Shown here piece after piece: positions 22,026-34,700 of a DNA stretch of 64,000 nt. A model generated the notes under the pieces. That model made no database searches and was not told the origin of the DNA. It was given only the letters and a program-made list of their open reading frames with translations. The stretch's first letter is position 1, and each line of letters starts with the position of its first letter. The DNA comes from Mytilus galloprovincialis. Lineage: Eukaryota > Mollusca > Bivalvia > Mytilida > Mytilidae. The stretch lies in contig NC_134840.1 in the NCBI RefSeq assembly GCF_965363235.1, positions 86,090,916 to 86,154,915 of the forward strand, written 5' to 3'. The translations under genes and the position numbers were made by a program.

Positions 22026-24605
22026 AATGTGAAAGAAGACAGAAGTATATTTGCTCCAGATTATAAGATCGCCAAGAACTTACTGAAACTTATTGACTCT
22101 ACAGAAAAATAAAAGAAAGTTTTTACTCCAGAATTTCCTATTCTTCACCTTCGAAAATCCAAAATCACTAACTTGATATCAGCATATAAAGCAACGACAA
22201 AACTTCTGACAATTGAAAATATTGAAACAGCTACACGAAATATCTGGAGATTATCAGTGGCCCTTCGTCTTTCCTTTTTCGTATGTTTTTTTTCCCCACC
22301 CTTTCAGAAGAAAATTCAAGAAGTATTATGAAATTATTGGATGAATCACCAACAGAAATGCATCCACAATGGCGAGAACATTTTGACAGGTTTCTGCAGA
22401 AAGGACAAAGCCAAAATACGACATTTTGTCTGCATGTAGAACTCATGGGGCATTGTGATGAAATTGTTGCTATTGCCGTGTCAGAAAGGATTGGAGGAGA
22501 AAAGGGCTATAATCTGATGTTGGCAAATGTAAAATCATCACTACCATTCTCATTTCTCAATAATGCCTCCAGCTATCCTGGATTTTGCATAAGGTTAATG
22601 TTGTCACATTATAACGCTAGTCCGTTTCATCAGAAGTCAAACAATGAAGAGTGTAACTATTAATAGAAGCAGGTGCCAAAAGAAGACGGAGAAAAAACCG
22701 GAACACACCAGAATAGAAGAGAAGAGACAACAGAAGGTTAAAGGCTGACCAAAGAAATTTAATGTTTTAGCTCTATACAAAGTACATGTGATCCAATTGT
22801 AAAGCCCGATTGTACAATATCTACTACTGTAACTAACAAATCACTTGGAGTTAAAAAGGCCTTTGCAATTGACTTCTCTTCTGAAGATATGTCTAACAGA
22901 ATTAACTACAAATCCTTCTACCAGTGAGGAAATCTTGCCATATATTAATGATTTACGGATATTTGATTTTAAATGCGTCCCTAACCATATATCATCTAAT
23001 ACAAAGGTGGCAATCGTAGAGTTTGCAGCGGCCAAATTTAAAACCTTTGCAACAACAGGAGAAAGCTACATCAAATATGTGACGGGAAGAATTATCAACA
23101 AGCTACTCAGAGATTTACAAAATTTGCAAAGAATAATCATTTGCGAGGAAAAATACTCATTCACTCCAGACGTCTTCAAGGCTGCAACCAGACAAATCGC
23201 CAAACAAAAGATCCTGTAACCATAGCCCACCTCAAGAAGAAGGATGAAATCATCAGCAGAGACAAGTTCAGCAAAAAGGCTGCTATAACAACAGGATTAG
23301 GAATGAAAGCAGTGAGCACTTATCTTGGTAAACATCTGACAGAATTGGATATACAGGCAGATATAATTATAGATGTGGACAGTGAGGCTGTATATGGTCA
23401 ATGTGAATTTGAAGATTCGGATAAGTGTACTTGTCCCTTGTTTACAACACCAGTTAGGACTGTTTTCACATAAGGTAATGGATTGCAACATTCTGAAAAT
23501 TTGACCATGATCAAGCAGCGAAAGGTTGAAGCAGAAATGTCTGAGGCTGATTTGTTAAAGGATGTACAACTCCAACTTCATGATGGGGAATGTGTTATAA
23601 ACTATGTGACATCAGCGAACATAGACACTAATAGTATTCAGATCTTTGCAGTTAGTCTTTACTGGCCAAGAAATCCAGATGGCACTTTCAAATTTCCGGT
23701 ATATGTATGGTTGCAAAAACAAAAGCCCGAAATATATAACATCACAGGAATACTGACTATACTTGAAAGAGCATATATTCATGGTATTTCACATGAGAAG
23801 CTACTGAACAATGTTTTTTTCAGAACCTGCCTGGTATTGTTCACTCCTGAAATTCAAAGAAATAAATGAGTCTGGTGCTAAGAGATTTAAATGCACCATA
23901 AATGTTGATCAGTATGTTAAACTTTATTGGAAACTTTATTATCCTAAAAACGTGGAACAAGAGAAGTTAACTTTGAGGAAGTGCGCCAACATATAATTAA
24001 GATCCCAGGAAAGTCTGATTTTAGACTCCCCCAAACATAGATGCCACCAGAAAGTTCGTTGAGACAACTAGCAAAGCTAGTGCAATGCCAAGTTGACTAC
24101 CTATTAACTGTATTTGATACAGGAGCAAACTTACCAAATTTCATGACATCAGGGAGTTTGAAAGTAAGACAGGATGGATCAACAATTTTTAATATGGGAC
24201 CTAACTGTCATATTGACAACAGGGATAACCTTATTACTGTTCCAGAGGAAACACTCGCAGACAAACTTAAGGCACATACGATCCCTCTAAATAGAAAGTC
24301 AGGGAAAAGACAGTTAGATGACACACCACAGAAAGGCAAAAACAGCAAGAGACCACCAAAGATGTCTACACCAAGGTAAGTGTATATAATATACTTTATG
24401 ATATTGTTTTTCTTTACGTGGAAAAATAGTTTTTTTTTTATTAACAGTTTTACACCTGAAAATACTTTTCACTTTCTCTTTATAAAATGAAATGAATTTA
24501 TAAAAGTCATGGTTTCTAATTTTCACTTTATATCTAAACAGAGACAAGCAAAAAAATCCTTCAAAAGAATTTTATTTGTTAAATATTGACTTTGAAACCT
24601 GACTG

Positions 24606-26003
24606 TTAACGTTCAATGGAGTCAAAATATGGTAATGGCAAGCAACAAAAGATGTTATTGCTTCCCCCTGTTATGACATAAGGGAACAGACCAACACATC
24701 AATCACAAATTTTATTGACCACTTAATAAAATGCATATAATTCTATATATATCACCAAAATACAATGTTTTCCCATTTTACCAATGTGACGACCAATTCA
24801 CCGAAGAAATGAGGATTAATAAAGAAAATATGTTTATACAAAAGTACAAACCAAACTAAACAGATAAGACGTTACTATTGTAAGGGTTACGTCCCTTTAA
24901 TGCATTGTTACAGACTTATTATCGTGACGTTACGTTACCGTTAGTTACATTCATCCATGATTATCACAAAGATGTGAAACCGGTTGGAGAAAAATGTAGA
25001 GAATAAAAGGACTTTAAGAGCATTTTGAAATTTAATTTTATTTATATATATATACAGATTGTAACAATTAGTTATTCTTATCATATCACTAACTCTCCTT
25101 AAAATGATAATGATGACCTTAACACCTGTTAGACAAATTCCAGTGTCAGTTGCTGAGGATTATATTACATGATACGAACTTTGACTGAGAAATTTGAATG
25201 TCAATCAAATTAATGGTTTGGTTTGCTTAAATTGAGTAATACAGATTTAGTTTGTCGCTGGAATTGTGTTTTATTTGTGAATTAGATATGGAATATTTAT
25301 CAGCAAGGTCTTAGTACCTTCCGATGAACTTTTTTTTTTAGAAAAGGACAAAACGTTCTTTGAGATACCCCTGGTTCATCAACTTTCTCATCAGACACTG
25401 GTGAAGTTTTACAAAATCTGATTAGGAGCTGCAAGCTCTTGAATACCGAATAATCTGGGAAATAGTAATAGATCGATTTATATACCTGAAACTGATTTAG
25501 GGTGAAAACGTAATACGAAGCCGAAGAAAAATATGTGAAATGAAAAAAAAATATTTTACAAACAGGGCAGGAGTCAGAACCAAATTGGGCGAATAAAATA
25601 TATCAAATTATCTACTTCCTTTACATTTCTAGGAACATGATGGGTTAAAGTAACCGCTTTGAGACCTTGTAGATTTCGTAGATTTCGTATTAGGTTAGTA
25701 TGCAGGGTTTATTTTAATTCATGGTTAGAAGTGATGTTACGTCTTTTTTTAAATACAAGGCATTGAGGAAAAATTTGAAAGGTTTCAACAGACGCAGAAA
25801 TTGATGGTGGACTAATGAAATAAATCCATAAAACACATTTAAAGCTAACACGTTGTTATTGTTGGCATTTGTTTTATATACACAAATGGAAGTAGCTTCT
25901 TGATACTAAGTATGTATTGAAGACTTAATCATTTTGATAGGCCACTAGTATATATACCACAAGTTGAGTTAGTCGGTAATACAAATTAGTTACAATTTGA
26001 TAA
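24606..26003. other. Intergenic stretch, no gene seen
   Basis: AT-rich sequence with short homopolymers and no recognisable exon, repeat family or RNA gene. Confidence 0.55.
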
Positions 26004-26107
26004 TGACCTAATACGATATATATGGGGTCAGTAAATTCCATATGGGGATTGGAGCTTTGCTCTCACCTTTATGGAATTTACAGACACCATATATATCATA
26101 TTGGTCA
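26004..26107. repeat. Hairpin repeat
   Basis: 'tgacctaatacgatatatat' followed by 'ggggtcagtaaattccat' (26004-26041) is mirrored, with a few mismatches, by 26071-26107, which reads 'atggaatttacagacaccat' and then 'atatatcatattggtca'. The arms are about 37 bp with a loop of about 30 bp. It is a small foldback element that I recognise as recurrent in bivalve DNA. Confidence 0.65.
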
Positions 26108-26659
26108 CTAGAACACTGTGTAACTAATATCAGTAATATGCTTTGTTATGCATTAGAATATTGACAGTTGAAAAATATTAACAATAAAATCGAAATTGGT
26201 ATCCATAAAGATAATATTTATAGATCTTTTAATAAATCTTAAATTGCTATCCTTTATTAAATTTATCTAAAGTGCTTAAATATTAATATGAATCGTTTTC
26301 CAATATGAAAGCTAAATAAACAATATTACCACAACCATTGCCTCCAAGGAGCCTCGGGTTCATAGCTAAATGAATATCTTAAGCACAATTTAAAGTGTTT
26401 CATACAGACATGCTTTACTTTTACAAATTGTTCTTTAATGACAAATAATGCAGAAATGGCTAATAACTGGGGGAAACTGGGATAATATATAGTTTCAACT
26501 TTCCAATTGTGAAATTTCAAGTTCTATGTAGCAAAATTCCATCAGCGCCTGCATATAGAGTAAATATCTCCAAGTTCATACAAAATTACAGAGCTTGTAT
26601 TTCCTATTAGGATTTCATTGATAGAGGGTGAAAAGGGAGCTATTACGCCAATAGTTTCA

Positions 26660-26760
26660 AGTGATGAAGATGGAACGTACTCTTCGGAAATTTTACAGAC
26701 GTTATCACGAGTTGGTTGTCCTTTACAAAACATATGTTTCGTAGTAACGACGGGTACGCT
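26660..26760 (+). mobile_element. 3' scrap of a Penelope-like element
   Basis: The plus strand reads KMERTLRKFYRRYHELVVLY and a few more residues to a stop, matching the C-terminal end (LRKFYGRHHDLV-like) of the bivalve Penelope-like reverse transcriptases recognised at 56885-59130. Only this end remains. The 97-codon minus-strand frame over it is spurious. Confidence 0.5.
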
Positions 26761-26789
26761 TAAATCTTTGTAAAAGTAAAATAACAAAA

Positions 26790-26960
26790 AAACAGACCTG
26801 CAAGCAAAATTCAAAATGGAACAGTCCCTAATCAAATGGCATAATCAAAAGCTCAAACACATCAAACGAATCGATAAAAACTGTCATATTCCTGTCTTAG
26901 TACAGACATTTTCTTATGCAGAAAATGATGGATTAAACCTGGTTTTATAGCTAGTGGATC
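26790..26960 (+). repeat. Partial copy of repeat M2
   Basis: It runs 'caagcaaaattcaaaatgga', 'atggcataatcaaaagctc', 'actgtcatattcctgtctta' and ends 'aacctggttttatagctagt', the standard left half of M2 without the internal tandem units. Confidence 0.7.
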
Positions 26961-27420
26961 AGAATTTGTTTAGCCTTTCAGAGTATCTGAGATCACCACG
27001 GATTCTGGTGAATTAAGTTCATGTTATTCAGTGTTTGGTTTTCTAAGTTTTGTTTTGTATGCTGTTGTTTGTCATTGCTTTATCAGATCGCTTTTAAATG
27101 ATGAGTTTTATATCCCTTTGATATCACTTTACAAGAACGAATATATAAATAAAGGTTTGTCTTAGATATTATATGAATACTCTAATCATGCCAATTAATT
27201 TTATTGTTGAATCGTACCTTTATATTGACATGGAGAAATTAAATACACCTTTTTCCAATTTTTGAGACATTTAGAGGTATAATTATTTTATTATCTGCAC
27301 TCGCTGAAGAGGTGTAGTTCATAGTGTATCATAGTTGTTCAACATTTTGAATCAAGATTAATATATAAGGGACACTATTGTTCGATGAGCTTCCGTTTTC
27401 TGCATTCCTTCTTTTTTTTT

Positions 27421-27440
27421 GGGGGGGGGGGGGAGGGGGG
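27421..27440 (+). repeat. Poly-G tract
   Basis: Thirteen G, one A and six G follow a T run, in otherwise AT-rich DNA. Such a run can form a G-quadruplex and is also prone to assembly or length error. Confidence 0.85.
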
Positions 27441-27444
27441 CTTG

Positions 27445-28602
27445 CTTAGAATAAATGACTGTAAACAATACTATTTTTTCTTTAGTCGAATACTAGTATT
27501 TGGAAACTATAATCAAAATATTAATCAAAATATTCATATATTTGTCAAATTAGATTTTCTTGTTTGAAATATTCAAGACATGCTTTTGTTCACTTACAAT
27601 TTAATATCTGAAACTTGTATGAAAAATTTGTTTATGGATTTACAAGATAAGTAAAAGAGGTTCTTTGATCTTTTATAAATTTGTAAATGTTAAAATTTTT
27701 ATTGCATAAAATGTTTATGGAAAAATGGAATTCGTTTTAACGGATACCAATTTTTAATAGATAATCTGACAATAAAACCAATAAACTGGTTTAAAATGAA
27801 ATTTATCATATTTGATATCTTCGTATTTATTGTGAACAGACCGTTAAGCTAATTTAGTTTTTTGAGTAGCCATGCGTAATTTGAGAAGAAAAATGAAACA
27901 GAAAGAGGCGTGAATGAGGTTTCTACTTTCTACTTATAAATTCTATTTCCAATTTAAACAATTATTTACCTTTCATTGAAATGGATTTGTAATATGACAT
28001 GTGTTCTCATTTAAAGGTATTGATATTTTGGAAGTTGACATTCCCGTATTAAAGTTTTTCTATAATTACATGCTATATCAATGTAAGACCTTCGATTTCA
28101 TTGTATATTCGATGACTCCCTGTTGGTAAATTTGTTAATGTGATTGAAATATAATTCATACTTTTGTTGCATTTAAATGTCAAAACGTGTATCCCTTTTC
28201 TCACCGTTTAGATGCAGGTTTCGATTGTTACGCACCACTATCAATCCTGCGCGCGGTTGTGGTATATATTTTTTTCTTTCCATGGTAAAAGCACACCCCA
28301 ATCTGAAGAGCAAACACAATACTATATTTGTTTTAAAACTTCCGTACCTGATCTCATAGTATGAAAAGTTAACAGATCTTTAAAGGGTAGAAAATTTCAC
28401 TTCACGAATAGACTGTGAAGTGCTTTGTTTATAGATATTAGAAAAGGTATCCGGTGATTAGATATTTATTTTCAAAATAAACTTTAGAGAAAATGCTATT
28501 TTACTTTTATTTAATGGATATTTAATGGATTAGTTTTACTTATAAGTATATACATTCAATAATCAGACTTATCTAGTATATTGACTGGATTATACTGCTG
28601 TG
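27445..28602. other. Upstream region of the cyclic-nucleotide-binding gene
   Basis: No exon or known repeat is visible. The sequence before the gene should contain its promoter and any untranslated first exon, but no TATA-box or initiator is convincing enough to call. Confidence 0.4.
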
Positions 28603-28732
28603 ATGGCGCAGCTTCAGCATCGAGTTGTGGAATTGATCTCAAAGAAACCTTCTTTAAGAAGAGACAGCGATATACAAGTTGTGTTACCATGGCTTAGGCG
28701 GAAAAGTGATTTACTGAAGGATCTGGATAATA
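28603..28732 (+). CDS. CNBD2: CNBD2-like gene, exon 1 (start)
   Basis: Encodes residues 1-43, starting MAQLQHRVVELISKKPSLRR, with the leader helix 'VVLPWLRRKSDLLKDLDN' that precedes cNMP domains in this family. It ends in phase 1 at 'AATA|GTAAGT'. The intron that follows is 9.1 kb. Confidence 0.85.
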
Positions 28733-31700
28733 GTAAGTGTTTATAAAATATTGAAGTAAATTTTGAATTATCCTTATATACAATTTCATTTTATATTTTA
28801 TTAACATATATTCTAGTCTTGGTATCTGACCGCTTTTTGGTCATCTCATTTTTTTTTTTTAATTTTTTTTTTTTTTTAATTTTGTAAACACTGATTCTAA
28901 TTAAGCAGTTGATCGTTCGATATGTTTGTTAAATATTTTAACCTTTCATGGATTATTTTTGCTTATACAATGTTTAGATAAAAATAAATGTGCATGAGAT
29001 ATGTTACATTAATGCCACATACCTTTACCTAAAATAATCAAAATTAGGGTTTCTAAATGAACAACTTTTTTTGTATATTTTTTTTAAATTATAGGCTCTG
29101 TACTGATAAGCAACCTAAAATATTGAGAAGAATTGTACAAATTGTAATTTGTATTTTGACTTTGTACAACATTCACTTATATCTTATACGATATTCTATA
29201 GTATGGATTTCGTTTTAAAAAAGCATTACACATGTATAGAATTTTTATTCAATGACCACATCATAAACCTAATTTTTAAAATACAAAAAAATATCCAGAT
29301 GGAGACAGGAAATGTAATTGATACATGGATGCCAATTAATGCTGATAGCATAATAGAACTTTGCCCCAGTAACAGTTCTGATAAAATGAAAATTACACCC
29401 AGTGACAATTCTGATAGTATTATAGGAATTGGCTCAAGTGAAAATTCTGATATTATAATAGAAATCGGCCCAAGTGAACATTCTAATGGTATAATAGAAG
29501 TTAGCCCAAATGACAGTCAGATTGGATGACACTGACTTTGAAACACCAATGATACATGATAGGAAGCATGCACTATATGGCCAACAGTTCCAAATAAACT
29601 CATCATAAATACCAGGACTAAATTTTATATATACGCCAGACACGCATTTCGTCTACAAAGACTCATCAATGACGCTCGAATCCAAAAAAGTTATAAAAAG
29701 CCAAATAAAGTATGAAGTTGAAGAGCATTGAGATCCAAAATTCCCAAAAGTGTTGCCAAATACAGCTAAGGTAATCTATACCTGATGTAGAAAAGCCTTA
29801 GTATTTAAAAAAATTCAAAATTTTGTATACAGTTGATTTATAAATATAACAAAATCAATGATAATTCATGTCAGCACAAAGAATGCTGACTACTGGGTAG
29901 GTGATACCCTCGGGGAAATAAATCTCCACCAGCAGTGGCATCGTCCCAGTGGTTTTTAATAAACTCATCAGCCCAACATCTAACCAATAAATCAAAACGG
30001 AAATTATTAGAACTTGCTGTGTCACTATATCTATTCCTCGGTATGATTATTGAATCTGATGTAGTTTGATACCGCATTGAGACAGCTGTAGGAACTTTAA
30101 TAAGATATTTGACGAGAAATCAAATTGAAGCTGTAAAAGACACATCTTTATTCGCAGTAACGATTCCTGATCTGCAACATTAGCGATATGAAGCAGTTAA
30201 AACCTTTTGAAAACTTGTTGTTTGAGGGTTCTTTCATGTAAATGAAAAGAGGGTGCAGCATTTCAAAGAGTAAATGATGTTGTGCAATTTCACTAGCCAT
30301 AGTTCGCTCACATGCTCAAACAAATGAAACAGAACTATTTTTGTATTTTGTAAATAAGGTTTATTGTGTGGTCATTGAATACAATTTCTATAGTTAAATT
30401 GAATGTTTATTTATAAAAAAAATCCATACTATTAATTGTGTACAAGTTATAAGTGAATTTTAGTCCAATGCAGTACAAAATGTAATTTCTACCAGCACTT
30501 TTTGTACAAAGTCAAAATGCAAATTATAAAGTGTACAAAATGATAACTTGTACACAACATATATAAAATACGTTTTAATCACTACGTTTTAATCACAATG
30601 ATTGTGCCAAGCCTTATTTATTCTGTTCTCAGATCTCTCCCGAACAAAAGAAAGAAAACATAAGGATAAATACACAAACTTTACAAATATAAATTAAACG
30701 AAAACTACAGTTCCTTGAAATATTTTTTATTATTAAGAACATTTCTAAAAAGAGAGACGTTTCCTCAAAACACCACCTTCAAGACGATTCCTTATTTTTT
30801 TCTGGTAATTTGTGAATAAACTCATCAAAGATACCAGGATTAAGTTTTGTATTTAGCCAGACGCGCGTTTCGTCTGCAAAAGACTCATCAGTGACGCTGG
30901 AATCCAAGAAAGTTAATAAGGCGAAATAAAGTACAAAGTTGAAGAGCATTGAGTACCAAAATTCCTAAAAGTTTTGCCAAATACAGCTAAAGTACTCTAT
31001 TCCTGAGGTAGAAAAGCCTTAGTATTTCAAAAATTCAAAAGTTTTGTAAACAGTTAATTCATAAATATCACCATATCAATAGTAATTTATGTCAGCACAG
31101 AAGTGATGACTACTGGGCTGGTGATACCCTAGGTCTGCAAAAGACTCTTTAGTGAATGGAGTTCTTGATGTCCCAAATATGCAGAATTGTATTCCACTTT
31201 ATTGAAAATAGATCAAGCTCTAAACACTTAAGGACGTGATCTCATGTGTTCCAGAAGGGTAAGCAGATCATACTCTAAAAACGGCACTAGTCGACGAATT
31301 CCCAGTATAGGAAATGAGGATGGGATTATGAAAATAGTATTTTATTCATATTAAATTCGAATTAAATTAACCAGAGTGACTGTAGCTTCAAACGATCAAA
31401 ATACCGGAAATACTTTATGCTAAACTAGAGGAACTTAATGTTAAATATTGACTGGAAATACAAAGGATATCGGAATGGCTATTGGATACACAACTTAAAA
31501 ATAAAAAAAATAATAAACCAAAGTCACATAGCACTGGTCATAGCGCCCCAAGTGTAGGACATTTGTATTTAAGTATACATAAAGATCATAAAAGACTAAA
31601 TTAATGTGCGAGAGATGAACCAAAAAGTTTATTTAACTTAATAAAGGGAGACGTACAGACAACAAGGGTTATAACACTGAAAGAAAGAAATATAACATAT

Positions 31701-34700
31701 GCATAATAGGCCTTACGCTGACCTATAGTTGCTAACGATTACGTTAGTAGGTTTCTGGTGGAGAGTGGTCTCATTGGCAATCATCCCACATCTTCTCATT
31801 TTTAAAATATATTCTCATAGGTACAATGATTGATATAAAGAATTATCTTGGACAACCAAAATTATAATTGCCATTTATTTTAACTTTACAATTATATCTA
31901 GCAAATTATAGAAACGGAGTAACTGTAAGGAATTTAAACAGAGAAAAATATTTTTCATTTCGTCGTTTGTAAATAGATACTTGTATTGTTCATGTGAATT
32001 TTTGAGGTATTACAAGTACACATTCTTTTGTGCACACACACGTTTCTATCTTGGCGGACATAAAAGAGGGACGAAAGATACCAAAGGGACAGTCAAACTC
32101 ATAAATCTAAAACAAACTGACAACGCCATGGCTAAAAATGAAAAAGACAAACAGAAAAACAATAGTACACATGACACAACATAGAAAACTAAAGAATAAA
32201 CAACACGAACCCCACCAAAAACATAACAGACGTCTTCTTTGTGCCTAATGAAGTAAAAGTACAAAAATACTGAACTCAGAGGAAAATTCAAAACAGAAAT
32301 TCTATAACCAAATGGCAAAATCAAACGAATGGACAACAACTGTCATATACCCGACTTGGTATAAATAGATAATGCTCAAATATTTTTTTTTTAATATAAA
32401 TGTAACTGAAAAACTCATAAACTGATTAAAACATATTAAGGTCCATGCCAAATTATTTACTTCGTTTCTGGAAAGTTGATTACTTAAGTTAAAAGTAAAC
32501 AATATGTGAACAACTATCAAATAATAATTACTATGCACCAAAACAGTATTTGATATTCGTTGAAAAAATATTTCGAAAACATGTTCATTTGTTCCAATCT
32601 GATGAGTCATATCATTTCTCACTTCTATAATTTTTGCGATTTGGTATAATGTTCTACTGTAACTCCGCTCCCCCGGGTTGCGATTTGTTTTAAAAGGTAT
32701 ACTTTTTAAAATACAGAAATACATTTTAAGCTGTCTTTTTTAACGTTGAATTTTGTTAGAATGTAGATTCAGGTGATTTCTACAGATGGGTCAAATAATG
32801 TATTTTGATTATGATCGATAAAAACAATTTGTTTGCTACAATTTAAAAAAAGAAGATATTGTATGATTGCCAATTAGAAAACTCTCCATTAGGAAACTTA
32901 ATGCCGCAGAAATTAACAACTACAGGTCGCCGTTTGCTACTAGTGTTTCATATTACACATTTCGTTTCTATTTTGAAGGCAAACACAACGTTGTGTTTAA
33001 AGACGAATTGTGTATATTTGTGTATTTGCTTATAATTTTGTCTTAGATTGTTTTTTGTTTTCATCTGATGTAAACATGTAAAAATGTTCTCTTCAAATGA
33101 AATTAGTTGCAATATATAGTAAATTTTTGTACCAAAAATTAAACTTCACATCATTTGAACGCTTCATTAACATTAATTTAATAGACTTATAAACCTGTAA
33201 TAATTATGCGTTTATGGGTACCAAGGTGTCGAAATCCTACAAGAAATAATCCCACATTAATTTATTTCAACTAGTTTTATAGATATACATATAAATAGTA
33301 GATAAAACAAGAATGTGTCCATAGTACACGGATGCACCACTCGCACTATCATTTTCTTTGATCAGTGGACCGTGAAATTGGGGTAAAACCCCTATCTCGA
33401 CATTAAAATTAGAAAGATCGTATCATAGGGAACATGGGTACTAAGTTTCAAGTTGATTGGACTTCAACTATATCAAAAACTACCTTGACTTAAAACTTTA
33501 ACCTGAAGCGGAACAGACGAACGAACGAACGGCCGAACGGACGGACGAACGGACCCACAGACCAGAAAACATAATACCCCTCTGCTATCGTAGGTGGGAC
33601 AAAATGAAAATAGTTAACATGTTTTAAATCGTTTCCCTATCTTCGAAGAGTAAGAGTAGTAGTGCTGCTTGTCATCTTTCTTCAAATTTTCTGTAACTTA
33701 TAAATCTGTAGTTACATGAAGAGGATAAAATAACAGTTGACAAAGTATTAAGTAATACATATTTAGGGGAAGAGGGGTAATAAAAAATAGGTAGTTGAAG
33801 AAAAACAAAGACGAACAAGAATGTGTCGGATGCCCCACTCGCACTATCATTTTCTGTGTTTAGTTGACCGTGAAACTGGGGTAAAAACTCTAATGTGGCA
33901 TTTAGATTAGAAAGATCATATCACAGGGAACATGTATACTAAGTTTCAAGTTGATTGGACTTCAACTTCATCAAAAACTACCTTGACCAAAAACTTTAAC
34001 CTGAAATTTGCACTATCATTTTCTATAATCAGTGAACCGTGAAATTGGGGTCAAAACACTAATTTGGCATTAAAATTAGAAAGATCATATGATAGGGCAC
34101 ATGTGTACTGAGTTTCAAGTTGATTGGACTTCAACTTCATCAAAAACTACCATGACCAAAAACTTTCACCTGAAGCGGGACGAACGGACAGACGGACGGA
34201 AGGACGAACGAACGGACGCACAGACAAGAAAACATAATGCCCCTTTACTATCGTAGGTGGGGCATAAAAAAGTAAAAGAAAAATCGGGTGATAAAAAATC
34301 ATGCTGAAAATTTATGATTACGATATCTTAAATCAGGTTATGTTAATATGTTATAAACAAGACAAAAAAATAAAAATAAAAATCGGGTGAATTAAAAAAC
34401 ACCATTCTGAAAATTAAGATATCTTAAATCAGGCTATAATATGTTATAATGAAAACTTTAGCTTAAAACAATGTTTATGTTAGTCATAGCGAACGAAGTA
34501 AAGGGACCCACATACATAAACAATGGTCAAAGAGTTGCATTAATAGAATAATTTCCACCTATAAGTAGGTATATGTGTTAAATATTTGCTTAAATTATAA
34601 AATGGGTCGATTCTACCTAGTCAACGCTTTTCAATTCGATTATATAGCAAATATTTATGCAAGAAACCGTTCACAACAAGTTTAAAGGGCACCCAACCAG

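Larger units (their letters stand above)
19285..24605 (+). pseudogene. Broken copy of a large unrecognised intron-bearing gene or element
   Basis: About 5 kb of protein-like sequence on the plus strand, open in successive stretches in different frames, beginning after 'ctttttgtag' with NLNPLPALKESYLL. Longest open stretches: about 19530-20246, 20352-20711, 20734-21198, 21356-21775, 22283-22663, 22845-23219, 23483-23869 and 24041-24376. Cysteine clusters occur in 'LCVDCKSKYNHDHG', 'NLCSTCF', 'CDGSSSHCSCMHQ' and 'CEFEDSDKCTCPLF'. The last part contains 'DGSTIFNMGPNC'. It ends at a perfect donor 'CCAAG|GTAAGT' (24376) and continues after 'ctaaacag' (24540) as DKQKNPSKEFYLLN to a TGA. The retained intron means it was copied as DNA, not from mRNA. 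I count roughly eight or more breaks. I do not recognise the family; a multicopy bivalve gene or a large DNA transposon protein are both possible. Confidence 0.6.

Noticed and set aside
27306-27325. 'cgctgaagaggtgtag', resembling a hammerhead 5' box
   Set aside because: No GAAA box or cleavage triplet lies within reach and stem I does not pair.
33304-33605. Possible tRNA-derived head of the SINE-like repeat
   Set aside because: A and B box candidates were too weak to call a tRNA origin by eye.
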